A stretch of DNA of 64,000 bases from Salinibius halmophilus (GCF_003577475.1 NZ_QPEP01000007.1:73164-137163), one strand, 5' to 3'; shown: positions 35,543-45,757, numbered from the stretch's first letter. The notes: a model not told the origin generated them from the sequence alone. Numbers and translations are program-made.

Positions 35543-37383
35543 CCTTCTAAATCTGGGTCGATGGTGAGTGATACGCTGCGAGTGAACTCGCTGAGCTTGA
35601 GAGAATCCTTGGTTAGCTCAATATGCTCATCATCCATCACCGACTCACCGAACTGGTAGATGACTTGCGCCTCACCCGCGCATTCAGCGCTGTCGTAAGC
35701 CGCAGCTTTGGCTGCAACGCTCTCATTGTTTTGCAGCCAAGCTTGCATCGCCGCTTCGCCGTGCTTGTTTTGCAGCAAGGTTTTAGTTTTGGCAGGTGAC
35801 AGCACCAGTGCCGAAGCATTATTGCCACCAAAGCCCTTGGAGTTGAGAATGCAAGCTTGCATGCGATCGCCCACCTCAAGGTGGTCTTGCAAAATGTTTA
35901 AGTGGCTTTGGTGTACATCGCTTGCGATGTGATCAATGGTTTTAATGCCAGGGATAAGGCCGTATTGCCAAACCCCTAAGCTTGCCACTAACTGATCCCC
36001 AGCTGCCGCCCCCATAGAGTGGCCAACGTAAGATTTCACCGCCGCAACCGGCCAGCTTTGAATGCCAAAATGCTTCGCCACTTCATTAAGAATGGAAGAT
36101 TCCGTTACTCGGTTCTGCGGTGTGCCAGTACCATGTGCTTGCACAAAGGTATCGTTTAGCGCGTCGCGCCCAAGAATCGCCTCGGCCAGTGCCGTCGCTT
36201 TTGCCATGGTCACCCAGTTGCCAACACCGGGTGCCGAGATTGACTTCTTATTGGCATCGGCATTAATGAATACATCCGGCACTGAACCATGAATGTTGGC
36301 ACCCAGCGCTAACGCGAGCTCGTCATCCATTAACACAACAAACTGGGCCGACTCGGCCATAGTGAAACCACAATTTTCCGAGAATGGTCGACAAGCTCGA
36401 CGATTGTTTGGCTCGGTTGTGCCATCAATGTTGTTCAGCTCATCGTCTTGGGCGAGTGCCCCCATGACTCGAAACCCTTCCATGACTTCCGCCACCACTG
36501 GCGCCTCAGCGTTGCCAATAATGGCTACGCGCGCGCGACCTGCTTTGATGTCATGCAGACCTTGGCGCAGGTTGTACAAGAAAGACGCACAGGCCCCCAT
36601 GTTGGTACCTGTGGCACCCACTGAGTTAATTAAATAGCTATTAATAAAATCTGCTGGCATTTCAGCCAACGACAGTGCCATCATTTTGGTGCTAGCACGG
36701 CCACCTTTATAGGGCGCAGAAATCAAACCACCTAGGCTGTCGTCATCCACTTGTGCCAGTGCTGAGCCAGCATAAACAGACACTTCATCTGGTTTAATGT
36801 GGTTTAGCACGTCAGCCCAGTCGATCCCCATCGCATTTAAAGCATCGGATGCGCCATATACCGTAAGTTTCAACCCACGCGGATGAAAGCGGCTGTTGTA
36901 TAAGCTGCCTGGGTCGAAACCGGCGGGAATTTGACCAGCACTGGATACCGGAAACTGGTAGGTATCGGGCAGTAATACATCTAACTCGCCAGACGTGGTA
37001 ATGCGAACCGTGCGGTTATCAATTTCTTCTACTTGCCAAGCATCGGGAATTTGGTTGGGCAGCTTGCGTTTGCTCAGGGCGAATGTAATACGCTCATCGC
37101 CTACTTTCAGCGGCGCACGATGCTGATAAGGCACGCGCTGGTAGTCAAAACAAGCTGGCTCAATTTTGCGCACGAGAGTGCCAGCCAAAATTTGCTCAAC
37201 AACTTTCCCGCTCAGCGCGCCGTCGTGTTTGATTTGCATTTTATTGGCAAGGTCTTGCCAAGTGTTAGCCATGGTGGCAGCACTTAACTTTTCGTGCACC
37301 ATGCGCTTATAACTGTGATGAAAAGAGCTGCGGCCTGCGGCGTTTATGCCGCCAAACGAAACAATAACCGGTAACTTTGCCAT
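35533..37383 (-). CDS. fabY: Beta-ketoacyl synthase FabY
   Basis: Large KAS-like enzyme of 616 residues. In Pseudomonas, FabY (634 residues) carries the initiating condensation of fatty acid synthesis, replacing FabH. Thiolase fold with nucleophile C265 (GACASFLYNL), HGTGTPQN (catalytic His) and SYVGHSMGAA (second His). Both the length and the long N-terminal region (residues 1-200, with HPRGLKLTVYGASDALN) match FabY rather than FabB/FabF. The start at ATG 37383 has ggagtt upstream. Confidence 0.85.
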   Translation of the reverse strand: MAKLPVIVSFGGINAAGRSSFHHSYKRMVHEKLSAATMANTWQDLANKMQIKHDGALSGKVVEQILAGTLVRKIEPACFDYQRVPYQHRAPLKVGDERITFALSKRKLPNQIPDAWQVEEIDNRTVRITTSGELDVLLPDTYQFPVSSAGQIPAGFDPGSLYNSRFHPRGLKLTVYGASDALNAMGIDWADVLNHIKPDEVSVYAGSALAQVDDDSLGGLISAPYKGGRASTKMMALSLAEMPADFINSYLINSVGATGTNMGACASFLYNLRQGLHDIKAGRARVAIIGNAEAPVVAEVMEGFRVMGALAQDDELNNIDGTTEPNNRRACRPFSENCGFTMAESAQFVVLMDDELALALGANIHGSVPDVFINADANKKSISAPGVGNWVTMAKATALAEAILGRDALNDTFVQAHGTGTPQNRVTESSILNEVAKHFGIQSWPVAAVKSYVGHSMGAAAGDQLVASLGVWQYGLIPGIKTIDHIASDVHQSHLNILQDHLEVGDRMQACILNSKGFGGNNASALVLSPAKTKTLLQNKHGEAAMQAWLQNNESVAAKAAAYDSAECAGEAQVIYQFGESVMDDEHIELTKDSLKLSEFTRSVSLTIDPDLEGYL

Positions 37384-37476
37384 ACTAACTCCCAAGTGTG
37401 ACGTTTAACTATGACATTCAGTTTAAAATAGGCCATGCTGTAGCGGTTATGAAAAATAGGCCAACAGGGTTGATAA

Positions 37477-38460
37477 ATGGGTCGTCAGAAAATATTGTTT
37501 TTACTCTACGACCGAGCATTGGTGACAGCGGTATCGCTGGCATGTGAAATGCTCGCGAGTGCCCAGCAAGCACAGCCACGTTTGGCGCGCAAACATCAGG
37601 GGCTCGATATTACCGTTAAGCAGTTATCGCCACAGGTAGAGGTAGTAGGTGGGCTGCCCATTCAGGCGCCCGTCTTAGAGCCCAGCGAGCGCTATGATCA
37701 GGTATTTTTACCCCCTATGTGGGGCAACCCGCTGCCGGTGCTAAAACAAAGCCCCCAATTTTTACAGCAGCTGCAGTTGTGGCATCAGCAAGGTAGCGAA
37801 ATTATTGCCACCGGCACGGGTGTCAGTTGGCTTGCAGCAGCAGGTTTGTTGGATGACCGCATTGCCACCACACATTGGTACTACTTTGAACGTTTTGCCG
37901 ACTTGTACCCACAAGTGAAACTGCAGCGACAAGCCTTTATTACCGAAGAAGACGGGTTGTTTTGCACAGGGTCAATTAACGCGTTGTCGGACCTCATTGT
38001 GCACTTTGTCCATCGCTGGTTTGGTCAACGCATCGGCCGAATTATTGAACAGCACTACGCCCACGAGATTTCCAGATCCGACCTGTCTATTCTGCGCCAA
38101 GATGGCCGCCTGCATCAGGATGAGGCGATTGCCAGCGCGCAAGCCTGGGCCAGTCGGCACTTACACCGGCGAGTGACGCAAGAAGAAATGGCCAAAGTAG
38201 CAGGCCTGCCGGTGCGAAGTTTTACCCGCCGATTTCGAGCCGCCACAGGGTTAAGTTTAAATCAATGGTTAACCGGTGAGCGCATTATGGCTGCCAAGGC
38301 GTTATTGCGCGAAACCAATCTAACGCTGGGTGAGATAGCCGAGCAAGTGGGATTTCAAGATCAAAGCTATTTTTCTCGTGTTTTTCATCGTCATTCAGAC
38401 GTTACACCTATAGAATACCGCACCATTGTAAGGGCGAAGCTTTTTTCGCCAGGGTTGTAA
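37477..38460 (+). CDS. GlxA-type AraC family transcriptional regulator
   Basis: N-terminal DJ-1/PfpI-like domain (about residues 1-190; its active-site cysteine position reads TGTGVSWLAAAGLL and looks non-catalytic) and a C-terminal AraC HTH pair (about 220-320, VTQEEMAKVAGLPVRSFTRRF, LGEIAEQVGFQDQSYFSRVF). Likely an activator. It lies 15 nt before the lactate permease gene on the same strand and may regulate it, although that is inferred from position only. Confidence 0.88.
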   Translation: MGRQKILFLLYDRALVTAVSLACEMLASAQQAQPRLARKHQGLDITVKQLSPQVEVVGGLPIQAPVLEPSERYDQVFLPPMWGNPLPVLKQSPQFLQQLQLWHQQGSEIIATGTGVSWLAAAGLLDDRIATTHWYYFERFADLYPQVKLQRQAFITEEDGLFCTGSINALSDLIVHFVHRWFGQRIGRIIEQHYAHEISRSDLSILRQDGRLHQDEAIASAQAWASRHLHRRVTQEEMAKVAGLPVRSFTRRFRAATGLSLNQWLTGERIMAAKALLRETNLTLGEIAEQVGFQDQSYFSRVFHRHSDVTPIEYRTIVRAKLFSPGL

Positions 38461-38475
38461 AGTTAAGGAGTGGTC

Positions 38476-40074
38476 ATGACCATTATGCAGGCACTCACGG
38501 CATTGATGCCGGTTTTGTCGGTTCTTTTATTTCTAGTTATTTTGCGCTGGCCGGCATCAAAAGCCATGCCGGTATCGGCATTGGTAGTGGCTGCAATGGC
38601 ATGGTTCTTCTGGCAAATGCCAGTGGTGCAAATTTCAGCTGCTGTGCTGCAGGGCTGGGTGATTGCTGCACAAATCCTAATTATTGTGTTTGGCGCCATC
38701 TTCCTGCTCAATATTATGACCGCCACTGGAGCCATTGATCGGATTCGCGTCGGCTTCACTGGCATTAACCCAGACCGGCGAGTGCAGGCCATGATCATTG
38801 GCTGGCTGTTTGTTGCCTTTATGGAAGGTGCGTCTGGCTTTGGTACACCGGCTGCTATTGCCGCACCGCTATTAGTGGCACTTGGGTTTCCGCCTTTGGC
38901 GGCCATTGTGCTGGCACTGATTGCCGACTCAAGCCCAGTGTCGTTTGGCGCCATTGGCACGCCGATTGTGGTGGGGGTTAAACAAGGTTTGCCCGATGCC
39001 GCGACACCAGAGTTTATCACTCAGGTAACCCAGCAAACCGCGAGCATAGACCTGTTAGTGGGCAGCTTTATTCCCTTTATTATGGTGATGCTACTCACCC
39101 GCTTTTTTGGCGAGCAGAGATCGTTTAAACCAGCGTTGCAAGTGCTACCTTTTGCCTTGCTAGCAGGCTTTAGCTTTACCATTCCAGCTTGGATTGTGGC
39201 ACACACCTTGGGCCCTGAGTTCCCAAGTATTATTGGTGGCTTAGTTGGTTTGGCCATCGTGGTGCTGTTTGCCAAAAATGGATGGTTGCTACCAAAAGAT
39301 GTTTGGCGTTTTGCTAACGACCCAGTCGTTGAACTTAACGATGGTCGCCGCGAACGCATGCCAATTTGGCAAGCTTGGTTACCGTACTTAGCCGTGGCCC
39401 TGCTGCTGATTGCAACGCGTTTACCAGAACTTGGTTTAAAAGGCCTGCTGCAAGCCGTTGAATTAAACTTCAACAATATTCTAGCTACGGAAATCAGCGC
39501 TTCGCTACAGCCGCTTTACTTGCCTGGTTTTATTCTTTTTGTGGTCGCCCTAGCTGGCGCCATACTATGGCGTTTGCCAGCCAAAGAAGTGGTGGGTGCC
39601 ACCAAACAAACCGCGGTGACGCTCATTCCAACCGTAATCACCTTGTTGGCCGCCGTGCCATTGGTGCGAATCTTTATTCACTCAGATGCCAACGGCGCCG
39701 AGCTGGCTGCCATGCCCATTGAACTAGCACAAGTAATGGTGGCAACTTTTGCCGACCAATGGCCGTTAGTTGCACCATTTATTGGCGCTTTAGGCTCATT
39801 TGTATCGGGCAGTGCCACCTTCTCGGTCATGATGTTTGCCACCTTCCAGTACGAAGTGGCCAACCAGCTTGGTATGGATCAAGCATCGATCATGGCGCTG
39901 CAACTACTAGGTGCCGGTGCTGGCAATATGATCTGCGTGGTCAACGTTGTTGCCGCCTGCTCAGTTGTTGGCTTATCCGGCAAAGAAGGCGCTGTGATTC
40001 GCATGGCAGCCATTCCAATGATTATTCTAGGTTTACTCGCTGGCCTGCAAGTGATGCTGCGCATGGCGATGTAA
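38476..40074 (+). CDS. lctP: L-lactate permease family transporter LctP/LldP
   Basis: Proton symporter for lactate or glycolate. 532 residues with about 13 membrane helices and family motifs [33 protein letters not shown] and the C-terminal [21 protein letters not shown]. The start is ATG 38476 with aaggag 5 nt upstream; the GTG at 38470 is too close to that SD. Substrate preference between lactate and glycolate cannot be decided. Confidence 0.9.
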   Translation: MTIMQALTALMPVLSVLLFLVILRWPASKAMPVSALVVAAMAWFFWQMPVVQISAAVLQGWVIAAQILIIVFGAIFLLNIMTATGAIDRIRVGFTGINPDRRVQAMIIGWLFVAFMEGASGFGTPAAIAAPLLVALGFPPLAAIVLALIADSSPVSFGAIGTPIVVGVKQGLPDAATPEFITQVTQQTASIDLLVGSFIPFIMVMLLTRFFGEQRSFKPALQVLPFALLAGFSFTIPAWIVAHTLGPEFPSIIGGLVGLAIVVLFAKNGWLLPKDVWRFANDPVVELNDGRRERMPIWQAWLPYLAVALLLIATRLPELGLKGLLQAVELNFNNILATEISASLQPLYLPGFILFVVALAGAILWRLPAKEVVGATKQTAVTLIPTVITLLAAVPLVRIFIHSDANGAELAAMPIELAQVMVATFADQWPLVAPFIGALGSFVSGSATFSVMMFATFQYEVANQLGMDQASIMALQLLGAGAGNMICVVNVVAACSVVGLSGKEGAVIRMAAIPMIILGLLAGLQVMLRMAM

Positions 40075-40154
40075 TCGGCTTTGGTTATCTGGTGCTAGCC
40101 TTTGCTAGTTGCTACTAAGTTAAGCGGTGCTTGGGGTGTTTATTTCGAGACCGT

Positions 40155-40260
40155 CACTCGCATGGATGCGAGTGTCGAGCTTACAAGGGCAAAAACTGCT
40201 GCACAGCATTAAACGCATAAGTTGCGTTTAAAAGTTTTGCGACAGCACATGGATGTGCTG
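40155..40260. repeat. Three short palindromes in the lctP-rpsP gap
   Basis: The 406-bp gap 40075-40480 holds no gene. It has CACTCGCATGGATGCGAGTG (40155-40174), TTAAACGCA-TAAGT-TGCGTTTAA (40209-40231) and CAGCACATGGATGTGCTG (40243-40260). The first and third share the core CATGGATG with different arms, which suggests a dispersed hairpin family. No T-run follows, so they are not classic terminators. The rpsP promoter lies further on at 40333. Confidence 0.7.
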
Positions 40261-40332
40261 GCTGGTAGCCATCGCTCGGACGCATTGGCTCGTGCCTGCC
40301 CCTTGCAGTCCAAATCAGTAAGGCCATCAACC

Positions 40333-40360
40333 TTGCTATTGCCGTGGAAATCACTATAAT
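40333..40360 (+). promoter_or_regulatory. Sigma-70 promoter for rpsP-rimM-trmD-rplS
   Basis: TTGCTA (40333-40338) and a perfect TATAAT (40355-40360) with a 16-nt spacer. The rpsP start is 121 nt further on, leaving a leader that could carry regulation. Confidence 0.72.
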
Positions 40361-40480
40361 ACCGCGGCTTCGTGCCTAAGTGTTTAGCACTTGGGCGTAC
40401 TTAAACGATGGTCATAAACGTTAGTTTATGTAAGTCAAACGGTAAGTGATTTCAAAGCTTACCCAATGAGGAGGACGCGG

Positions 40481-40732
40481 ATGGTTGTAATTCGCCTAGC
40501 CCGTGGCGGTTCTAAGAAACGCCCATTTTATCATTTATCAGTGGCTGACAAGCGCAATGCGCGCGACGGCCGTTTCATCGAACGTGTTGGTTTCTTTAAC
40601 CCTGTAGCGCGTGGCCAAGAAGAGTCGGTACGTATCGACCTTGAACGCGTCGACTACTGGGTAAGCAAAGGTGCGCAGCCTACTGATCGTGTTGCGCAGC
40701 TAGTTAAGGAATATCGCAAGGCTCAGGCCTAA
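40481..40732 (+). CDS. rpsP: 30S ribosomal protein bS16
   Basis: 83-residue S16 with [19 protein letters not shown] and [13 protein letters not shown]. The start at ATG 40481 follows a strong gaggag SD; an upstream in-frame start at 40466 overlaps that SD. First gene of the conserved rpsP-rimM-trmD-rplS operon. Confidence 0.97.
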   Translation: MVVIRLARGGSKKRPFYHLSVADKRNARDGRFIERVGFFNPVARGQEESVRIDLERVDYWVSKGAQPTDRVAQLVKEYRKAQA

Positions 40733-40750
40733 TCGCCAGGAGATTGCGCG

Positions 40751-41284
40751 ATGGCTGATTCCGCAACAGAGTTTGTTGTCTTAGGCAAAATTAATGGTGC
40801 CTACGGCATTAAAGGGTGGGTAAAAGTGTATAGCTACACCGACCCAATGGATCGAATTCTGGATTACGGCAAATGGTTTCTACGCCGTGACGGAAAAGTT
40901 AAGCCTGTCGAAGTAAATCGTGGCCGTAGTCATGGTAAAGGCATGGTGGCACAGCTAGTTGGCTGTGAAGATCGCAACGCAGCAGAGGCAATCTGCGGCA
41001 GCGAAATCCTAGTTGCAAAACAGGACCTGCCCAACCTTGAAAACGGTGAATTTTATTGGTTCCAGCTCGTAGGCTTGGTTGTAATAAATCAAGACGGCGT
41101 GCGCCTTGGAACAGTAAAAGAAATGATGAGTGCCGGTAGTGCCCATGACGTAATGATCGTTGATGGGGATACCGACAGTGTTGATCGCGAGCAGCGCCTC
41201 ATTCCATTTGTGGAAGACGTGTATGTGAAGTCGGTCGACATTGCTGAGCAACGCATCGTTGTAGACTGGGATCCAGAGTTCTAG
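40751..41284 (+). CDS. rimM: Ribosome maturation factor RimM
   Basis: Assists 30S head assembly and binds S19. N-terminal domain with [24 protein letters not shown] and a PRC-barrel C-terminus with [11 protein letters not shown] and [14 protein letters not shown]. 177 residues, between rpsP and trmD as usual. Confidence 0.95.
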   Translation: MADSATEFVVLGKINGAYGIKGWVKVYSYTDPMDRILDYGKWFLRRDGKVKPVEVNRGRSHGKGMVAQLVGCEDRNAAEAICGSEILVAKQDLPNLENGEFYWFQLVGLVVINQDGVRLGTVKEMMSAGSAHDVMIVDGDTDSVDREQRLIPFVEDVYVKSVDIAEQRIVVDWDPEF

Positions 41285-41286
41285 CC

Positions 41287-42045
41287 ATGTGGATTGGCGT
41301 AGTAACAATTTTCCCAGAAATGCTGCAAGCATTAACGGACTGTGGCGTAAGCCGCAGAGCGGTAGAGCAGGGCAAAGTGGTGGTAGACACCATTAACCCA
41401 AGAGACTTTACCCACGACGTGCACAAAACTGTGGACGATCGACCGTTTGGTGGCGGCCCTGGCATGCTAATGAAGTATGAACCAGTGGTGGCTGCCATTA
41501 ATGAAGCCAAACGCCGAGCGCCGGGCGCTGCAAAAGTGATATACCTATCACCGCAGGGCAAGGTGTTTAACCAGCAGGCGGCAACAGCATTGACCAGCGA
41601 AGAGAATTTAATTTTCTTATGTGGTCGCTACGAGGGTGTAGACGAGCGCATTGTTGAAGCGCACGTTGATGAGGAGTGGTCGTTAGGCGACTTCGTACTC
41701 AGCGGTGGAGAGCTTGCAGCAATGACCATGATGGATGCCATCATTCGATTGTTGCCAGGTGTGTTAAATCACGACCGCTCTGCTGTAGAAGACTCATTTA
41801 CCAATGGTTTATTAGATTGTCCGCACTATACGCGGCCTGTAGAGATTGACGGCATGTCCGTTCCAGATGTACTCCGCAGTGGCAATCACGCAGCTATCGA
41901 GAATTGGCGAAACCAACAGGCATTAGCAAGAACATGGCTAAGACGCCCAGAGCTGTTAAAAGATGTCGAATTAGACAAAAAACAGCGAGCGTTTTTAAAA
42001 ACGCTACGGGAGTCTGGGCCGAGCGAAGATTCTGAGGAGCTTTAA
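41287..42045 (+). CDS. trmD: tRNA (guanine-37-N1)-methyltransferase TrmD
   Basis: Knotted SPOUT methyltransferase that prevents frameshifting by forming m1G37. [38 protein letters not shown] and [11 protein letters not shown] (SAM site) are intact. 252 residues; adjacent to rplS with no gap. Confidence 0.97.
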   Translation: MWIGVVTIFPEMLQALTDCGVSRRAVEQGKVVVDTINPRDFTHDVHKTVDDRPFGGGPGMLMKYEPVVAAINEAKRRAPGAAKVIYLSPQGKVFNQQAATALTSEENLIFLCGRYEGVDERIVEAHVDEEWSLGDFVLSGGELAAMTMMDAIIRLLPGVLNHDRSAVEDSFTNGLLDCPHYTRPVEIDGMSVPDVLRSGNHAAIENWRNQQALARTWLRRPELLKDVELDKKQRAFLKTLRESGPSEDSEEL

Positions 42046-42414
42046 ATGAGCAACAAAACACCACTGATTCAGCAGCTAGAAGCTGAACAAATGACAAAAG
42101 AAGTCCCTGAGTTTGCACCAGGTGACACCGTAGTAGTACAAGTTAAAGTAGTAGAAGGCACGCGTGAGCGTCTTCAGGCATACGAAGGCGTAGTAATTGG
42201 TAAGCGCAACCGTGGTCTGAACTCTGCTTTCACTGTTCGTAAAATTTCAAGCGGCGTTGGCGTTGAGCGTACATTCCAAACGTACAGCCCACAAGTAGCT
42301 GAAATTGAAGTGAAGCGTCGTGGTGACGTTCGCCAAGCGAAACTTTACTACCTACGTGAGCGTTCAGGTAAATCTGCACGTATCAAAGAGAAAATCACTG
42401 CTAAGTCTAACTAA
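42046..42414 (+). CDS. rplS: 50S ribosomal protein bL19
   Basis: 122-residue L19 with [44 protein letters not shown] and the C-terminal [19 protein letters not shown]-type sequence. The start abuts the trmD stop. A strong terminator follows, closing the operon. Confidence 0.97.
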   Translation: MSNKTPLIQQLEAEQMTKEVPEFAPGDTVVVQVKVVEGTRERLQAYEGVVIGKRNRGLNSAFTVRKISSGVGVERTFQTYSPQVAEIEVKRRGDVRQAKLYYLRERSGKSARIKEKITAKSN

Positions 42415-42430
42415 GCATTGTTATCTCAAA

Positions 42431-42459
42431 AAAAACCCAGCCATTGGCTGGGTTTTTTT
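42431..42459 (+). terminator. Rho-independent terminator after rplS
   Basis: CCCAGCC-ATT-GGCTGGG stem (42436-42452) followed by seven T and preceded by a run of A, so it is also partly functional in reverse. The rest of the gap to 42686 is AT-rich with no gene seen. Confidence 0.92.
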
Positions 42460-42686
42460 ATGCGTAGGTTTTACAAACCGAAGGTTTGGGAAACATTGAT
42501 TGATGCCAATCAACCCCATCAAACTTGTCAAATCGATATTTTACTACCTTGGATTCGGTCACAAATCTACCGTTTAAATTTCATAATTCTATCATTGTTC
42601 GGTAAAAAATGAGGGGTAGGGCTGGTTTTTAATCCTGACTTTTGGTTTAGTTGTGCCACGTTTAAATACCAAATTTGAGGTACGTG

Positions 42687-43733
42687 ATGGCCAAAACAAT
42701 TATTAAAGCCACACCACTGCTGTTAGCCGGTATTGTGCTAGCAGGCTGTAATAGCTCTGGCGGGGGCGGCGAACAAGCGCCACAACCAGCTGATCCTACC
42801 CCGGTAGTCACAGCAACACCTATTGCTACTCCAACCCCTACTCCGACTCCAAGGGCAACTTTGCCGCCAACGCCGATTCCTTCTCCGAGGGCAAACTCTG
42901 AGACAGTGCTCAACGATACCGGCATGTTGAAATGTGGGGATGTTGCGAGTTTGCAGTCTACCGGTCGTCAAGGATCGGGTATTAGTTATACAAATAATGA
43001 AGACTGCATTTATTACTATGATGAGGGTGGCGACCCAATCCCACAGGGTCAGGATGGTCGAGTCGGTCGAGATTCAACCAACTTTGATGACACAGACGGT
43101 ACTGCAGGATTTTCATTTACCAAGTTAGCTGCAGATGGTGGTGGCGACCTTGCCCAAAACTCGTCATCTTGGGGCTGTGTTCGTGACGAGGTATCGGGAC
43201 TAATCTGGGAAGTGAAGGATGATACGTCCATTACCAGTCCTAGTTTCCCAGAGTTCACATTCTCTTGGTTTTCTAGTTCCTCTAGTGCAGATGGCAATGG
43301 AGTTAATGGTGGTAGGCAGGGTGAAGGTATTTGTAACGACAGTGAGTTCTCGCCGTTAGAGCGCTGTGATACCGAAGACTTCATAAATAAAATCAACGAG
43401 TCGCAACTTTGTGGCCTTACAAATTGGCGCTTACCGACGCGTACAGAGCTATTGGGCTTGGTTGACTATGGGTTCAACGACTCACCGGATGGCCTTAGAA
43501 ATGCCGCAATTGATATGAAATTCTTTCCAGGAACTCGACCTGATCAGTATTGGGTTAGCTCTCCAGCAATCACACTAGATAACACGGTAGAAGCCATTGG
43601 CTACAACAGTTTCATCGGTTACACGGTCGATTTTGAGACCGGGCTTTTGGTTAAATCATGGCGCAACAATGAAGACCCAAATCAGATAGGGAAGCATCGT
43701 GTTCGCCTTGTTAGTGATGGGTTTGGAGAGTAA
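42687..43733 (+). CDS. Lcl-domain (DUF1566) lipoprotein
   Basis: 348 residues. Lipoprotein signal with lipobox LAGC (cysteine about residue 21), a Thr/Pro-rich spacer (TPTPTPTPRATLPPTP), then a Lcl C-terminal domain: SGLIWEVKDD, TNWRLPTRTELLGLVDYG, YWVSSPA and HRVRLVSDG. Lcl domains are found in surface proteins, including a Legionella collagen-like adhesin, but the activity is not defined. ATG 42687 has gagg 6 nt upstream. The stop overlaps the next Lcl gene. Confidence 0.8.
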   Translation: MAKTIIKATPLLLAGIVLAGCNSSGGGGEQAPQPADPTPVVTATPIATPTPTPTPRATLPPTPIPSPRANSETVLNDTGMLKCGDVASLQSTGRQGSGISYTNNEDCIYYYDEGGDPIPQGQDGRVGRDSTNFDDTDGTAGFSFTKLAADGGGDLAQNSSSWGCVRDEVSGLIWEVKDDTSITSPSFPEFTFSWFSSSSSADGNGVNGGRQGEGICNDSEFSPLERCDTEDFINKINESQLCGLTNWRLPTRTELLGLVDYGFNDSPDGLRNAAIDMKFFPGTRPDQYWVSSPAITLDNTVEAIGYNSFIGYTVDFETGLLVKSWRNNEDPNQIGKHRVRLVSDGFGE

Positions 43734-44254
43734 TGATGAAAAAAATAGTAATAGCGATGTCTGTTCTTATTGGTGCCACTGTATCGGCAGAGCAAAAATG
43801 TTTTTTTGATAGTATCACTGCTACTACTCCAACCGCAGAGTTCGTTGACAACCTTGACGGAACGGTTACAGACTCTACAACTGGACTGATGTGGCAGGCG
43901 TGCTCTGAAGGGCAAAGCTTTGCAGATGGCAGCTGTTCAGGGCAAGCGCAAGCTCATACATGGAAAAGCGCGCTCGAGGTTGCTCAGTCGAGCGCTTTTG
44001 CAGGCTTTTCTGATTGGCGACTGCCAAATATTAAAGAGCTCGAGTCGATTGTAGAGCAAGCTTGCGTTAACCCTGCCGTGAACTCACAAGTGATACGGTC
44101 AGCAGAGGCCAGAGATTACTGGTCGTCTACGCCAGATGTATTAAATGCAGACCAAGTGCTCGCGCTAGAGTATTACTTTGGCGAGCTACGCTCTGTTAAA
44201 AAACAGCCCGGTGATACCGAGATTTTCGTTCGTTTAGTGCGCGATGCAAACTAA
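43733..44254 (+). CDS. Small secreted Lcl-domain (DUF1566) protein
   Basis: 173 residues: signal peptide (1-19, ending VSAE) and one Lcl domain with TTGLMWQACSEGQ, SDWRLPNIKELESIVE, YWSSTPD and FVRLVRD. Starts in a TAATG overlap with the upstream Lcl lipoprotein, so the two are probably made together as a surface or periplasmic pair. Four cysteines could form disulfides. Confidence 0.8.
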   Translation: MMKKIVIAMSVLIGATVSAEQKCFFDSITATTPTAEFVDNLDGTVTDSTTGLMWQACSEGQSFADGSCSGQAQAHTWKSALEVAQSSAFAGFSDWRLPNIKELESIVEQACVNPAVNSQVIRSAEARDYWSSTPDVLNADQVLALEYYFGELRSVKKQPGDTEIFVRLVRDAN

Positions 44255-44264
44255 GCTTCGACAG

Positions 44265-44294
44265 AAAAAAATGCCGGCGATTGCCGGCATTTTT
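44265..44294 (+). terminator. Rho-independent terminator after the Lcl gene pair
   Basis: ATGCCGGC-GATT-GCCGGCAT stem (44271-44290) with flanking A and T runs, functional in either direction. Confidence 0.88.
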
Positions 44295-44351
44295 GTATGC
44301 ATCATCGGCGAAAATCATTGTCTAGCCCTCAATATAACCTTTTTTAGCAAA

Positions 44352-44397
44352 CAAAGTGTTTTGTGTAATTGACACTTTGCTCTCTAGCCCTTATCGT
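44352..44397 (+). promoter_or_regulatory. Sigma-70 promoter with overlapping inverted repeat before hom
   Basis: Perfect -35 TTGACA (44369-44374) and TATCGT (44392-44397) with a 17-nt spacer. CAAAGTGT (44352-44359) and ACACTTTG (44372-44379) form a perfect inverted repeat overlapping the -35, a candidate operator for an unidentified regulator. Confidence 0.55.
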
Positions 44398-44457
44398 TCC
44401 GCTGGTTTTAATCGCTGAATTCATTCAGCTCATACAGCACGAAAAGAGGACGTCAAA

Positions 44458-45756
44458 TTGAATCCGGTTAATGTAGGAATATGCGGTCTTGGTACTGTCG
44501 GCGGTGGTACTTTTAATGTACTTAAGCGCAATGCTGACACCATTCGTCAGCGCGTTGGACGCGATGTACGAATTACCCGCGTAGCAGCGCGCCAAGCCAA
44601 TCCAGCTTGTGACCTAACCGGTGTTGAGCTTACCAATGATATTATGGACATCGCGCGCGCTGACGATGTGGATATTGTGGTAGAGCTAATTGGCGGCTAC
44701 GACGCAGCATTTGAGCTGGTTAAAGAAGCTGTGAGCAACGGCAAGCACGTGGTAACAGCAAACAAAGCCTTGATTGCCGTGCACGGCAACGAGCTATTTG
44801 CACTAGCAAAAGAAAAAGGCGTGACTATCGCGTTTGAAGCAGGCGTTGCCGGTGGCATTCCAATCATTAAAGCATTGCGTGAAGGCCTAACGGCAAACCA
44901 AGTAGAAAGCTTGGCAGGTATCATCAATGGTACCGGCAACTTCATCATGACCGAAATGGCCGAAAAAGGCCGTGCGTTTAATGATGTGCTCGCCGAAGCG
45001 CAGGCCCTTGGCTATGCCGAAGCAGACCCAACATTCGACGTAGAAGGCATTGATGCGGCACATAAGCTAACGATTCTAGCGTCGATTGCATTTGGCATTC
45101 CGTTGCACTTTAAAAAAGTATACACCGAAGGCATCTCGCAAATTTCGCAAGAAGATGTGCAGTTTGCTGACGAGCTGGGTTATGCCATTAAGCACCTAGG
45201 TGTAGCGCGCCGCGCCGAAGAAGGTGTTGAAATGCGCGTACACCCAACACTCATACCAAACAAACGCTTGTTGGCAAATGTTAACGGCGTGTTAAATGCC
45301 GTACAAGTACAAGGCGATGCCGTAGGCCCAACCATGTACTACGGCCCAGGTGCTGGTTCTGAACCAACTGCCTCGGCGGTAATTGCCGACATCATTGATA
45401 TCGCTCGCCAAATTGATTCGGGCTTTAGCGTGCCACCACTAGGCGTAGCTGAACCAGACGAAACCGTGCGCGTGTTGGATATTGAAGAAGTTGAAAGCGC
45501 CTACTACTTGCGCATGAATGTTGCCGACCAAGTAGGCACCATGGCAGCGGTTGCGCAAATTATGCGTGATAATGAAATTAACATCGAAGCCATCATTCAG
45601 AAAGAACCAAAAGAAGGCCACAACATGGTGACCTTGGTAATGCTGACGAAGGCAGTCAAAGAAAAACGCTTGAACAGCGCTTTGGCGCAACTAGGCGACA
45701 TGCCACAAGTGATGGAAGGCGTTACGCGCATCCGTGTGGAGTTGCTGGAAGGTTAA
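44458..45756 (+). CDS. hom: Homoserine dehydrogenase
   Basis: Reduces aspartate semialdehyde to homoserine. N-terminal NAD(P) fold with VGICGLGTVGGGTFNVLKRN, catalytic-domain NKALIAVHG, AGVAGGIPIIKALREGL and GIINGTGNFIMTEM, and a C-terminal ACT domain (about residues 350-430) for threonine feedback. The start is TTG at 44458, which gives the expected N-terminus; gagga lies upstream. 432 residues; monofunctional, not fused to aspartokinase. Confidence 0.95.
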   Translation: MNPVNVGICGLGTVGGGTFNVLKRNADTIRQRVGRDVRITRVAARQANPACDLTGVELTNDIMDIARADDVDIVVELIGGYDAAFELVKEAVSNGKHVVTANKALIAVHGNELFALAKEKGVTIAFEAGVAGGIPIIKALREGLTANQVESLAGIINGTGNFIMTEMAEKGRAFNDVLAEAQALGYAEADPTFDVEGIDAAHKLTILASIAFGIPLHFKKVYTEGISQISQEDVQFADELGYAIKHLGVARRAEEGVEMRVHPTLIPNKRLLANVNGVLNAVQVQGDAVGPTMYYGPGAGSEPTASAVIADIIDIARQIDSGFSVPPLGVAEPDETVRVLDIEEVESAYYLRMNVADQVGTMAAVAQIMRDNEINIEAIIQKEPKEGHNMVTLVMLTKAVKEKRLNSALAQLGDMPQVMEGVTRIRVELLEG

Positions 45757-45757
45757 T

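Noticed and set aside
38463-39020. 185-residue minus-strand frame in lctP
   Set aside because: Antisense to a clear membrane transporter; no SD and no family resemblance.
42418-42612. 64-residue open frame after rplS
   Set aside because: It runs through the rplS terminator hairpin, has no SD and no recognisable protein features.
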